Shown one piece after another: positions 49,014-57,779 of a stretch of 64,000 nucleotides of DNA. A program made the position numbers and the translations under genes. The notes beneath the pieces were generated by a model, which saw nothing but the letters and a program-made list of their open reading frames with translations, made no database searches and was not told where the DNA came from. Source of the stretch: Alkaliflexus imshenetskii DSM 15055 (lineage in GTDB: Bacteria; Bacteroidota; Bacteroidia; Bacteroidales; Marinilabiliaceae); the NCBI RefSeq assembly GCF_000517065.1, contig NZ_KI912105.1, positions 523,635-587,634 of the forward strand, in the 5' to 3' direction. Positions within the stretch are counted from its first letter, which is position 1. Each line of letters begins with the position of its first letter.

Positions 49014-49126
49014 AATTCAAGATTTTTATAAATAAAATACTCGTAAATGTGCATCCTTTGAGAATCCAATTTACGAGTATTTTTAATATCTGACTTAAAG
49101 AGTATGAAAAAAATATCGAATTTATG

Positions 49127-49290
49127 ATTGAGATGGTAAGATATTAGATTTTAAAAAAGTTGGATGAATATTATTTCTCATTTAGACTAATAGACAAGAT
49201 TAAACAGAAAAGAAGATCGTTCTTATCATCTTTCTCAACTACTCTATCTGTCTAAAATCTAACACTCTTCTCATCTGTAACAAGTTTCTA
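49127..49290. repeat. Palindromic TTAGAT/ATCTAA array
   Basis: The left arm contains GATATTAGATTTT and TTTAGACTAATAGAC; the right arm contains CTATCTGTCTAAAATCTAAC. The right arm and the following AAACAGTTACTTAA align with the array near 27 kb. It occupies most of the 383-bp space before the aldolase gene, which otherwise shows no gene. Confidence 0.5.
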
Positions 49291-49396
49291 TAATTAAAAC
49301 AGTTACTTAATATGCTGCAAATTAACCAAATATCAAATTAACATGTGGCATTAAAAAAGGTGGATTCTGAACTAAAACGAATCTGTATAAACTGGA

Positions 49397-49960
49397 TTAT
49401 TTTGACATCAAACCATTGATTCTAGGCTGTAAAAACCACAATCCAACAGGAAAAATAATCATCAGAATAAACTCAGAGATAAGTTCATCAAAAACAGCAG
49501 GCTTTTGCAGTTCAGCCGAACGTAGCACCTTGGCAGTAAAATAAAAGCAATAAAACTTACTTATGATAAGCACCATCTGTAAAGGAATCAGAATCCAAAG
49601 TGCACCTGTGAGCGTATTGGCCATGGAGAATTTACCCATACTTAAAATGGATGCACCCCATATCCAGAAGGCCATTACCAATAATATCATTACCACCGGA
49701 ACAATAATCAGGCTCCGAAAGAGTCCATTAGAAAAGAATTGCTGCAGGCCAAATCTGCGATACACCACTGTACCAACCGACCACATCCACAGATACAATG
49801 TCAACTGGGCGATGACAATTGCGACAGGCAGAGCAAAAAACAACCAGGCGCCATTAAAAAAATAAAGGGGCACCATAAACGCTGACAAAAAAAGTGCAAA
49901 CGGAATAATAAATACAAATAGAAACAGTTGCCAGTGTCTGGCTTTTAAAACTTTATCCAT
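49397..49960 (-). CDS. Unknown multi-spanning membrane protein
   Basis: The 187-residue protein has about five hydrophobic segments (about 10-35, 37-60, 80-105, 115-137 and 160-180) with a basic N-terminus (MDKVLKARHW). The pattern resembles unannotated Bacteroidota membrane proteins encoded singly. No motif, charged pore residue or cysteine cluster points to a role. It is divergent from the PepSY gene and convergent with nothing, with the repeat array downstream. No function is proposed. Confidence 0.7.
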   Translation of the reverse strand: MDKVLKARHWQLFLFVFIIPFALFLSAFMVPLYFFNGAWLFFALPVAIVIAQLTLYLWMWSVGTVVYRRFGLQQFFSNGLFRSLIIVPVVMILLVMAFWIWGASILSMGKFSMANTLTGALWILIPLQMVLIISKFYCFYFTAKVLRSAELQKPAVFDELISEFILMIIFPVGLWFLQPRINGLMSK

Positions 49961-50295
49961 AAAAATCGATTAAAAATCAAACCTCATTCACCCGCTGCAG
50001 CACCTTTATGTAGCCCCACGGTAGTGTTTCAGCACAAAGAAACAGAATTTAAAAATGCTTATACCAGTCTGTAACGAAAAAAAGCATTCACGGTTACATC
50101 ATACCGCAAAAAACATGTAAAAATCGGCATTTTGCCAATGCATATACTTACTGATTTGATTCAATATTGATTTTTATTGAAGATATTTTTGTCCACTTTT
50201 AGTTTTTTAATATTTTTACGCAGCAGCAGACACCCCGATGCTCGCAGAGTAAACAATACAATTACAGTCTAATCAAACCAATTGACATTTTGCAG
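49961..50295. other. Divergent intergenic region before the PepSY gene
   Basis: A TATTTTTG box (50184-50191) fits the -7 consensus and is the best promoter candidate for the PepSY gene, giving a leader of about 100 nt. Nothing else is recognised in this A+T-rich stretch. Confidence 0.4.
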
Positions 50296-51861
50296 ATGAG
50301 CGAAAGACTTAAACAAAAATCAACCCGAAGTAAATGGCTAAAGGCCATGCGTAAGTTTCACAAATGGCCGGGTATTATACTTGCTGTATTTGTCATACTC
50401 TTTTCCTTATCGGGGATAATACTGAATCACCGAAACTGGTTCTCAGCAGTAGATGTATCACGTAATCTGCTGCCACCAGATTTCAGGTTAAACAACTGGA
50501 ACCTTGCTTCGATTCGCGGGGCAGTTCACGTATCGCCAGACGACATGGTGATATATGGTAACATTGGCGCCTGGCTCACCACCGAAAAAATGGATCGGTT
50601 CATCGATTTGAACGAGGGATTTCCAAAAGGCATCGACAACAGAAAAATTGATGCCATGCTGTTAACCAACAACGGCGAATTACTTGCCGGGACGCTCTTT
50701 GGACTTTACAGCTACAACGGTGAAACGTGGCAACCAGTAAATATTCCGGTTTCGCATAAGAGAATTACAGATTTAACTGAACACGACGAAAAAATCCATA
50801 TACTTACCAGATCTCAACTGTTGCTAACATCAAACCTAAAGGATTTTGAGATAGTGAACCTCCCTCCTTCGCTACATGATGACAATAAAGTAAGCCTCTT
50901 CAGAACCTTGTGGACACTGCACAGTGGAGAGTTGTTTGGTGAAGTGGGCAAAATTGCAGTCGATATTTTGGGTTTAGGACTAATTTTTTTGAGTGTGACC
51001 GGGATACTACACTGGATTTTCCCGGGATGGATAAAACGCAGAAAAAAGAAAGAGCAAGGAGTTGAGAAGGTTAAGAAGGCGTTTGTTCAAAACTTGAAAT
51101 TACACAACAAAGTTGGCTACATACTAGCATTTTTTCTAGTGATAACAGCCATTACCGGCATGTTTTTAAGGCCACCACTACTCATCACCATTGCACCAAA
51201 AAAAGTAAACAAAATACCATACACAATTTTAGACAACCCCAACCCATGGCATGACAAGTTACGCCGCATAATTTGGGACGAAGCGCATGAAAGGTATCTG
51301 GTATCCACCTCTGATGGATTCTTCTTTTTTGATAATACTTTCTCTGCTCCGGCCGAGCGCGTACCAATGCAACCACCGGTTAGCGTAATGGGATGTACCG
51401 TACTTGAACCACATCCTTCGGTTTTGGGCAATTACATTGTTGGTTCATTTACAGGCCTATTTAAATGGGATGTGCAAACAGGAGCTATCATCAACGTGAT
51501 GACCAATAGCTTTTACAGTCCATCCGGGCGCATGGGATCACCCATATCAGAAAATCTGATTTCAGGATACATCCGCACCTCTACTGACAGATATGTAGTG
51601 GATTACAGTCGTGGACTGGAGCACTTAAGTGGGTCAAATACGCCACCACAAATGCCCAAGCCAATCATCGAGGCAACCCCTATGTCGCTATGGAATGTGG
51701 CATTGGATGTACATACAGGAAGAATTTTTCAGCATCTTTTAGGGTCTCTCTATATATTATATATACCCTTGGCCGGTATTACTTTGTTAATTGTACTGAT
51801 AAGTGGTTTTGTTATTTGGTGGCTGGCTCATAAAAAAAAGAAAAAGGAGCAAGTCAGTTAA
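50296..51861 (+). CDS. PepSY-associated transmembrane protein
   Basis: The 521-residue protein opens with a PepSY_TM first helix (RKFHKWPGIILAVFVILFSLSGIILNHRNW). A large periplasmic beta-rich region follows (WD-like stretches such as DAMLLTNNGELLAGTLFGLYSYNG and RYLVSTSDGFFFFDN), and helices around 225-245, 270-290 and 485-510 complete it, with a Lys-rich tail. PepSY_TM proteins are linked to iron reduction and siderophore use. The start is ATG 50296 rather than TTG 50290. The YWTD-like internal repeats LFGLYSYN / FTGLFKWDV suggest a small propeller. Confidence 0.8.
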   Translation: MSERLKQKSTRSKWLKAMRKFHKWPGIILAVFVILFSLSGIILNHRNWFSAVDVSRNLLPPDFRLNNWNLASIRGAVHVSPDDMVIYGNIGAWLTTEKMDRFIDLNEGFPKGIDNRKIDAMLLTNNGELLAGTLFGLYSYNGETWQPVNIPVSHKRITDLTEHDEKIHILTRSQLLLTSNLKDFEIVNLPPSLHDDNKVSLFRTLWTLHSGELFGEVGKIAVDILGLGLIFLSVTGILHWIFPGWIKRRKKKEQGVEKVKKAFVQNLKLHNKVGYILAFFLVITAITGMFLRPPLLITIAPKKVNKIPYTILDNPNPWHDKLRRIIWDEAHERYLVSTSDGFFFFDNTFSAPAERVPMQPPVSVMGCTVLEPHPSVLGNYIVGSFTGLFKWDVQTGAIINVMTNSFYSPSGRMGSPISENLISGYIRTSTDRYVVDYSRGLEHLSGSNTPPQMPKPIIEATPMSLWNVALDVHTGRIFQHLLGSLYILYIPLAGITLLIVLISGFVIWWLAHKKKKKEQVS

Positions 51862-52105
51862 GTAATATTTGCTAAAAGCATTAAATCTAACGGACGCAAA
51901 AACAAACCACGGCAATCGACTGAGCTTCATCTATCCTTAGGAAAATAACGCCTTACAAGGTTAGAAAACTGCTTGTGTGAGGATAGAACAGAGAGATTCA
52001 ATACCATAAAACAAATATTTTCAGTAAGTTTTTTTATAAAGAATACCATCTGAATAATAAAAACCATATCTTTAGGGAACAATTTAATTCTTTAAATATC
52101 TTAGG

Positions 52106-52522
52106 ATGAACATTTTCGTTGGCAGCTTACCCTTTCGTTTGGAAGAAGCTGAATTAAGAGAGCTGTTTGAAGCTTATGGTGAAGTGTCCTCAGCACGCAT
52201 CATCACTGACAAATTCTCAGGCAGAAGCAGAGGTTTCGGTTTTGTTGAAATGCCCGATGACGTAGCGGCCCAGAAGGCCATTGATGAATTGAACAGCGCC
52301 GAAGTTGATGGACGCGCCATTGTTGTTAACAAATCAGAAGAGAGAAAAGATTCTGACCGTAAGCGCTCATTTGGTGGTGGTGGCGGTGGCAACCGTGGCG
52401 GATTCGACAAAGGTGGTTACAACAAAGGCGGTTTCGGCGGAGGTCGTGACAGCGGTAACAGAAGAAACAGCGGCGGTGGCGGCGGTTTCAACAAAGAAAG
52501 AGGTAGCAGAAGAGATTACTAA
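52106..52522 (+). CDS. RRM-domain RNA-binding protein with Gly-rich tail
   Basis: The 138-residue protein begins with RNP2 (MNIFVGSLPF) and contains RNP1 (GRSRGFGFVEM, about 49-59), a complete single RRM (1-80). A Gly/Arg/Asn-rich low-complexity tail follows (GGGGGGNRGGFDKGGYNKGGF). Similar proteins in Bacteroidota and cyanobacteria are often cold-induced RNA chaperones. The 244-nt leader has no gene; a TATCTTTA box (52067-52074) is a near match to the promoter consensus. A terminator follows at 52577. Confidence 0.93.
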   Translation: MNIFVGSLPFRLEEAELRELFEAYGEVSSARIITDKFSGRSRGFGFVEMPDDVAAQKAIDELNSAEVDGRAIVVNKSEERKDSDRKRSFGGGGGGNRGGFDKGGYNKGGFGGGRDSGNRRNSGGGGGFNKERGSRRDY

Positions 52523-52576
52523 TCTCTGAAAATGCCGGCCACGGAAAGGAAAAATGATTATTCTTTCACGTACCAT

Positions 52577-52616
52577 ACTAAAAAGAGGATGCTCTCAATG
52601 AGCTTCCTCTTTTTTT
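52577..52616. terminator. Bidirectional terminator between the RRM and CDF genes
   Basis: AAAGAGGA and GCTC pair with GAGC and TCCTCTTT, with A and T runs outside, between two convergent genes. The CDF stop lies within the T run. Confidence 0.8.
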
Positions 52617-53517
52617 ATTTGCATATATCGCATACCTCACCCTGAAACTCAATGGCAATGGTGGGGTGATCAATGCCAATTTCTCGCAGAACCACATTGG
52701 CAGCAGACCTAACAGACACCTGCTGTTCCGAAGTAAGATCAACAGGAACCACAAGATGCACGCTCATCACATGGTAGTTACCATCCATACTCCAGGTATG
52801 AATGTCATGCACTTCCAGAACATTTTGAATGGCCATCAATGCGCTTAACACCTTATCGCCATCAAAATCGCGGGGGGTTGTTTGCATAAAAATTGCTGCA
52901 ATGCCCTTCAAATTGACAATCACATTATAGAGAATAAAGGCTGCCACTCCCAACGAAAGGATGGGGTCTATCCAGTACCAACCGGTAAACTTTATAACAA
53001 CGCTACCTACCAAAACCGCTATCCAACCCAGAACATCCTCAATAAGATGCAGCATAACGGCCTTGTTGTTAAGAGACTGATTTCCTCCTTTAAGTCGCAA
53101 AACGGCAATGCCATTAAATATGATTCCAAGCACCGCCATCACCATCATACCAACGGCCATTACCGGCTGTGGGTTAAGTATGCGGGGAATCGCTTCGTAA
53201 ATAATGATGATACTGCCTGCAAGTAAGATGGCACTGGTAATGAAAGCTCCTAAAGTAGAGTAACGCTTATATCCGTATGAGTATTTTTCGTCGCGGCCGC
53301 GCTCCGACACCTTCTCGAGCCAAAGCGCGCTTCCAATGGCAATGGTATCTCCCAAATCGTGTACAGCATCGGAAATGATTGCAATGGAATTGGTATATAC
53401 CCCGCCTATAAACTCGATGATGGTAAATGAAAAGTTGAGCAGAAACGCCACTTTCAGTCTCTTACGTACGCCCGGATCTTTTTTATCCGGATGAATATGA
53501 TGGTGATGATGCCCCAT
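52615..53517 (-). CDS. Cation diffusion facilitator (zinc/divalent metal efflux)
   Basis: The 300-residue protein has six membrane helices and the CDF metal-site pairs DAVHDLGD (about 51-58) and HLIEDVLGW (about 157-165). A cytoplasmic domain follows (VLEVHDIHTWSMDGNYHVMSVHLVV), with a final CDICK. The natural His-rich N-terminus (HHHHHIH) is typical metal-binding sequence. It exports Zn2+ or related ions with proton exchange. The NlpE-like gene lies 21 nt upstream, so the pair may be one operon for envelope metal stress. Confidence 0.93.
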   Translation of the reverse strand: MGHHHHHIHPDKKDPGVRKRLKVAFLLNFSFTIIEFIGGVYTNSIAIISDAVHDLGDTIAIGSALWLEKVSERGRDEKYSYGYKRYSTLGAFITSAILLAGSIIIIYEAIPRILNPQPVMAVGMMVMAVLGIIFNGIAVLRLKGGNQSLNNKAVMLHLIEDVLGWIAVLVGSVVIKFTGWYWIDPILSLGVAAFILYNVIVNLKGIAAIFMQTTPRDFDGDKVLSALMAIQNVLEVHDIHTWSMDGNYHVMSVHLVVPVDLTSEQQVSVRSAANVVLREIGIDHPTIAIEFQGEVCDICK

Positions 53518-53538
53518 TTAGAATAAAAAGTTTTAGAA

Positions 53539-53979
53539 TCACTGCAATGTCAACCTGTAATGGTCGGCTAATTCACCCTGGATGCGGTTACCATCGGCAT
53601 CGAGGTGCAAAAGATATCCCTCGCCCACAAAATAATGCCCCGGCATGCCATCTACATTGTTCAGTGTAATGGCTGATCCGGCATCATTCCATGAAAAAGT
53701 ACCGCTAACCACATCGGTTAATTCAGTCTCCGCTCCTTGCCATGTTTGGCGCAATATAAATGTTTCGTCATAGCCTAACGTAAGCTCCGTAAGAATTCCG
53801 GAACAGCTGGCGCAGGGCAGCAGACCAACGTATGTGCCAGCCCAGTCGAGAGACGTGCGTGAGTTGTGCATATCAACTACTAAATCAGGAGTTTCAGCAA
53901 CAACCTGCTGATTTGTAGTGCGCGGTTTGCAAGCAAAAGCGAGCATTAAAACTGGAAATAACAGAAAAACAGCTTTCAT
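53539..53979 (-). CDS. NlpE-like copper-resistance lipoprotein
   Basis: The 146-residue protein has a lipoprotein signal (LMLAFACKP, lipid Cys17) and the NlpE N-terminal beta-barrel with its CxxC motif (YVGLLPCASCSGILTELTL). In E. coli NlpE senses envelope stress and copper; here the C-terminal OB domain is absent, a common short form. It lies just upstream of a CDF exporter on the same strand. In gene sense it follows structured leader copy 3. Confidence 0.88.
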   Translation of the reverse strand: MKAVFLLFPVLMLAFACKPRTTNQQVVAETPDLVVDMHNSRTSLDWAGTYVGLLPCASCSGILTELTLGYDETFILRQTWQGAETELTDVVSGTFSWNDAGSAITLNNVDGMPGHYFVGEGYLLHLDADGNRIQGELADHYRLTLQ

Positions 53980-54104
53980 CTGTATATAATTTATTTTTAA
54001 TTACCAGAGCTTGTCCCGATTTATCGGGATGGAACTCACCAAATTAGTCATCCACATGTGTGAGAGTCTGGCTCTCATGGTTCGTTTCATGTGATTACCT
54101 TATA
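53980..54104 (-). promoter_or_regulatory. Structured leader repeat, copy 3 (before the NlpE-like gene)
   Basis: On the minus strand this copy reads ATCACATGAAACGAACC, hairpin 1 (TGAGAG/CTCTCA, 54061-54077), GTGAGTTCC, hairpin 2 (TCCCGA/TCGGGA, 54014-54029) and CAAGCTCTGG. The start codon follows 24 nt later. Its 5' box is the closest to that of copy 1. The remaining space to 54311 shows no gene. Confidence 0.6.
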
Positions 54105-54311
54105 TTGAATGCATAGGTATATGCAATTAGACTATTAAAGATGTAAAGTTAGAAAAAGATTCACTGAGATATACAGTTCAACTTTCAACAATTGTTCAAA
54201 GTTAAAGTTAAATATACCAAAGTTTTGCGGCTATTATAGTTGTCGTTAATACTGTACAGCCGTTAGGAACTGCTTTTACTTTCGGAAATGGAAGCATCAC
54301 CAACCCTTACA

Positions 54312-54357
54312 AAAAACCGCCTCCTCCACAAACGGTGTTGTGAAGGAGGCGGTCAAC
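54312..54357 (-). terminator. Intrinsic terminator of the DUF4861 gene
   Basis: On the minus strand GACCGCCTCCTTCACAACACC pairs with its complement up to GGAGGAGGCGGTT and is followed by T residues, 37 nt after the DUF4861 stop. Confidence 0.85.
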
Positions 54358-54393
54358 CACTTAAACAATAAAAAAAAATCAATTACCAATCAG

Positions 54394-55620
54394 CTACCAG
54401 AGTCGGCCATCAAGTTTCAAAGCCGCTTTGGTGAGCATATCTTTAAAATAAAATTCAGATGTAAAACCGGGGTCTTGAAGTTCCCATCCGGCAAAAAAAG
54501 CATACTCAGAGGGAGCATCAAAAGAGAGTTTAATGCCTGTAAGGTGTGTAAATGTTACCCCTTCGCCGGATTTAGGTGCTGTCTTCAGGTGAAGAAACTG
54601 CTCATCGGGGATGATGATGCCCAGACCGAGAATTTCATCGTCGAAACCCTGATTGCCATGTGTGCCAATGATGGTGTAGCCAGCCGATGCCAGTTCAAAT
54701 GGCTCCAGTTCGTGTAAGTCAACCACACCGGAATAAAGCACCTCATCGCCAATAAGACCTTCGACCCAAACCTTGCTGCGATAAAAATGGTCGCCCGCAT
54801 AAATTGAGATTTGGTGAACCACATTGTAGTTACGATTACCGACGGCAATACCGTTAAAATAGAGTTCGAGGATAGAGCGTACCGGCCCTTCAGTAATCAG
54901 GCGGAAACCAGCCTCATCGGCAAGGCCAATGCGGTAAATTTCATCACCAATGCCCAATGCAATGGCACCGGCACCAAGCGAATTGGCTACCTTGAGAATA
55001 TCCATACCCCAATGGTCGAGTACGTGGTAGTCCTGTCCATCAATACCGGCATGGTCAAGCACCATATCGCTGGTGCGTTTTCCGAAAATATCCATCCCAT
55101 TTCTGGCATCGTAATAGTTGCGGAAGCCCACAATGTCATTTTCCCATCCCGGACCTTCCATCTGATATATGGCCGATATGGTTGGGCTATCGGTAGATTT
55201 TAGTCTTAAATCACCTTTCGCATCACCATGAGGAGGATTTTTATATGCAAAGCGCACATTGGTACGTTTTGGAAACTCTTGAATTGCATCAGCAGGGAGA
55301 GCTGTAAAACTAAATTGTTGTAGTTCAGCAACACCAAAACTGGCAAGAAAGACGAGTTCGTCCCATTTCCCATCACCAGAAACATCGTCGAGTTGAGATA
55401 TCAGAACCCGACCACGGCGATCGGTAACCTGAATCAAAGACTTATCGGTAAAATCACCCTGTATTAATGGTTCAACTGTGGCTCTATCCAGAACAATAGC
55501 TTTTCCAAGAACAGGTTCATTAAAAGGATTGGCCAGCTCAAAAACAGGTGGTTGCACCTTGCCACATGAAACCAGTAACATCAGACCTATTGCCACTGAA
55601 AAGATGTACTTTATATTCAT
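54394..55620 (-). CDS. DUF4861 lipoprotein of the uronate locus
   Basis: The 408-residue protein has a lipoprotein signal (LMLLVSCGK, lipid Cys19) and DUF4861 sequence with a typical start (VFELANPFNEPVLGKAIVLDR), VSGDGKWDELVFLASF and YQMEGPGWENDIVGFRNYYDARNG. DUF4861 genes commonly sit beside kduI/kduD and pectin-degrading enzymes in Bacteroidota, implying a role in uronate-oligosaccharide use at the cell surface or periplasm; the exact activity is unknown. A strong stem-loop separates it from kduD. Confidence 0.85.
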   Translation of the reverse strand: MNIKYIFSVAIGLMLLVSCGKVQPPVFELANPFNEPVLGKAIVLDRATVEPLIQGDFTDKSLIQVTDRRGRVLISQLDDVSGDGKWDELVFLASFGVAELQQFSFTALPADAIQEFPKRTNVRFAYKNPPHGDAKGDLRLKSTDSPTISAIYQMEGPGWENDIVGFRNYYDARNGMDIFGKRTSDMVLDHAGIDGQDYHVLDHWGMDILKVANSLGAGAIALGIGDEIYRIGLADEAGFRLITEGPVRSILELYFNGIAVGNRNYNVVHQISIYAGDHFYRSKVWVEGLIGDEVLYSGVVDLHELEPFELASAGYTIIGTHGNQGFDDEILGLGIIIPDEQFLHLKTAPKSGEGVTFTHLTGIKLSFDAPSEYAFFAGWELQDPGFTSEFYFKDMLTKAALKLDGRLW

Positions 55621-55656
55621 AGGAGTAAATTTAAAGGGTTATAAATAAAAGAAGCA

Positions 55657-55693
55657 TCAGGCGAAGGAATCAGATAAAGTACCCTTCGCCTGA
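55657..55693 (-). terminator. Stem-loop between kduD and the DUF4861 gene
   Basis: TCAGGCGAAGG (55657-55667) and CCTTCGCCTGA (55683-55693) make a perfect 11-bp stem with a 15-nt loop; TGCTTCTTTTATTT follows on the minus strand. It lies in the 78-nt gap inside an apparent operon, so it may attenuate or protect the upstream message. Confidence 0.6.
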
Positions 55694-55698
55694 CACAA

Positions 55699-56499
55699 CT
55701 AGATATCATTTTCGCCTTTCACATAGCCGAAGTTAGCCAATATACCACCATCCACATAAAGAATATGGCCATTGACAAAATTACTGGCTTTGGATGAGAG
55801 GAACAGCGCTGCATTGGCCACATCCTCAGGCTCGCCCCATCGTCCGGCAGGTGTGCGGGTCATAACCAAATCGTTGAATGGATGATTGCCTTCCCTGATG
55901 GGCGCTGTTTGTGCAGTGGCGATGTAACCGGGGCCAATACCATTGATTTGCAGGTTATATTTAGCCCACTCGCAAGTCATGTTTGAAGTAAGCAATTTCA
56001 GTCCACCTTTGGCAGCTGCGTAGGCAGACACAGAATTACGACCGTAAACACTCATCATGGAGCACATGTTGATGATTTTTCCGGCACGCTTCTCAATCAT
56101 TTTTGGCGCCACACGTTTGGCAACGATGAGCGGAGCAATCAAGTCCACATCAATCACCTGCTTAAAATCGCTGAGGGGCATATCTAAAATAGGGATACGC
56201 TTAATGATTCCTGCATTGTTTACAAGGATATCCACGCTGCCTACTTCTTCCTCGATGAGCGAGATGCCTTTGTCCACATCGGCCTCGTTGGTTACATCAA
56301 ACACAAGTGTAAACACATCGATGCCATCCTTGGCATATTCAGCTTTACAAGCATCGAGGCGTTCCTGTGACAGGTCGTTCACCACCACTTTGGCACCAGC
56401 CTGCCCCAGCACTTTTCCGATGGCCATTCCAATACCATGAGTTCCGCCTGTTATAAGGGCAACTTTGCCCGCAAGATTAAACAATTCGTTGATTATCAT
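55699..56499 (-). CDS. kduD: 2-deoxy-D-gluconate 3-dehydrogenase (KduD)
   Basis: The 266-residue protein is an SDR oxidoreductase with the NAD motif TGGTHGIG, NNAG (residues 92-95) and the Tyr-Lys pair in SAYAAAKGG. It matches KduD/gluconate 5-dehydrogenase-like enzymes that reduce 2,5-diketo-3-deoxygluconate to KDG. The close spacing with the cupin and kduI genes upstream supports that substrate. The C-terminal VDGGILANFGYVKGENDI is slightly longer than in generic SDRs. Confidence 0.92.
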   Translation of the reverse strand: MIINELFNLAGKVALITGGTHGIGMAIGKVLGQAGAKVVVNDLSQERLDACKAEYAKDGIDVFTLVFDVTNEADVDKGISLIEEEVGSVDILVNNAGIIKRIPILDMPLSDFKQVIDVDLIAPLIVAKRVAPKMIEKRAGKIINMCSMMSVYGRNSVSAYAAAKGGLKLLTSNMTCEWAKYNLQINGIGPGYIATAQTAPIREGNHPFNDLVMTRTPAGRWGEPEDVANAALFLSSKASNFVNGHILYVDGGILANFGYVKGENDI

Positions 56500-56511
56500 A
56501 ATTCAAGTTCT

Positions 56512-56862
56512 TTATTTGGTTAAAAATTCCGCTCTGATTGGTGTAAACGAATCCACAATTCGCACATGTTTGGTGAGCCGCTGAATGGTGTGAGGCACAT
56601 CTGATGGCATTGCGAACATATCACCCTTCTTCAGTGCTACCGGTTCTTTATCGCCCTCAAAAAGAAGGATTTCACCTTCGGCGATAAATGAGACCTGCTC
56701 ATGTACATGTTGGTGAAAAGGGTCTGGTGCTTCGGTGGGGCCATCATAAAAATCGACCACCACCAACATCAGGTTATCCGTTTTTATAATGCGTCGCTCG
56801 ATATCAGCCGAGAGATGGGTAACGGGAGCCTCATCATAGTTTTGCCACATGCCATCCATCAT
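56512..56862 (-). CDS. Cupin-fold protein between kduI and kduD
   Basis: The 116-residue protein is a single cupin barrel: FHQHVHEQVSFIAEGEILLFEGD (metal-type HxH...E) and GDMFAMPSDVPHTIQ. It is 12 nt from kduD and 1 nt from kduI, so it is translationally linked to uronate catabolism. Stand-alone cupins of this kind have been assigned to uronate ring-opening or isomerisation steps (KdgF-like); the match here is by context and metal motif, not proven. Confidence 0.8.
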   Translation of the reverse strand: MMDGMWQNYDEAPVTHLSADIERRIIKTDNLMLVVVDFYDGPTEAPDPFHQHVHEQVSFIAEGEILLFEGDKEPVALKKGDMFAMPSDVPHTIQRLTKHVRIVDSFTPIRAEFLTK

Positions 56863-56863
56863 A

Positions 56864-57700
56864 CTACTTCAATTCAGAAGGTTGACGCGTGTCCATATCA
56901 CCATAGTCAAGGTTCTCACCAGCCATACCCCAGATAAACGTATAGTTTGAAGTACCGGCAGCACTGTGAATACTCCATGACGGAGAGATTACGGCCTGTT
57001 CATTTTTCATCCAGATGTGGCGGGTTTCGTCGGGTTGCCCCATAAAATGACACACCACCTGGTTTTCTGGCACTTCAAAATAGAAGTAAGCCTCCATACG
57101 GCGGTTGTGAGTATGCGGCGGCATGGTGTTCCAAACGCTTCCCGGCTTAAGTTCAGTCATTCCCATTTGAAGCTGACAGGTTTCCACCACGCTGTTTACC
57201 ATCAACTTATTAATTTGACGGTGGTTAGAAGTTTCAAGCGCACCAAGCACAACCACTTCGGCATCGGCCAACGTGATTTTTTTGTTGGGATACTGTTTGT
57301 GCGCAGGTGCAGAATTAATATAGAGTTTGGCAGGGTTTGCCTCATCTTCAGATGCCAGCACCACATTTTGGTTGCCACTACCAAGATAGAGCGCTTCCTT
57401 ATAACCAAGTTTGTATTCAACATCATCCGCTTTAATCACAGCCGGTCCACCAACATTGATAAAACCAATTTCTCGTCGTTGCAGAAAGTACTGCGCTTTA
57501 AGTTCCTCGAAAGGCTCAAGTTTACTACCAGCTTTTGTGGGCATGGCACCACCAACAATAAAACGGTCGTACATGGAATAAACCACTTTAATAATGCCGG
57601 AACTGAAGAGATCTTCCACAAGAAAATCCTTACGCAAACGTTCGGTATCATAGTTTTTTGCATCAGCCGGATGGGCTGCATACCTTAATTCCCATTGCAT
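56864..57700 (-). CDS. kduI: 5-keto-4-deoxyuronate isomerase (KduI)
   Basis: The 278-residue protein has the normal KduI length and motifs: MQWELRYAAHPADAKNYDTERLRKDFLVE at the start, VWNTMPPHTHNRRMEAYFYFEVP with the zinc-site His/Glu, and ISPSWSIHSAAGTSNYTFIWGMAGEN. It isomerises 5-keto-4-deoxyuronate to 2,5-diketo-3-deoxygluconate. It opens the leftward operon kduI-cupin-kduD-DUF4861, 79 nt after the regulator gene. Confidence 0.96.
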   Translation of the reverse strand: MQWELRYAAHPADAKNYDTERLRKDFLVEDLFSSGIIKVVYSMYDRFIVGGAMPTKAGSKLEPFEELKAQYFLQRREIGFINVGGPAVIKADDVEYKLGYKEALYLGSGNQNVVLASEDEANPAKLYINSAPAHKQYPNKKITLADAEVVVLGALETSNHRQINKLMVNSVVETCQLQMGMTELKPGSVWNTMPPHTHNRRMEAYFYFEVPENQVVCHFMGQPDETRHIWMKNEQAVISPSWSIHSAAGTSNYTFIWGMAGENLDYGDMDTRQPSELK

Positions 57701-57779
57701 AATTCTACTCTTTTAAGGTTATACTATTGAAATAATATTCTAATACAATTTAAGGTCATAACCGTAGCTACCACAAGAG

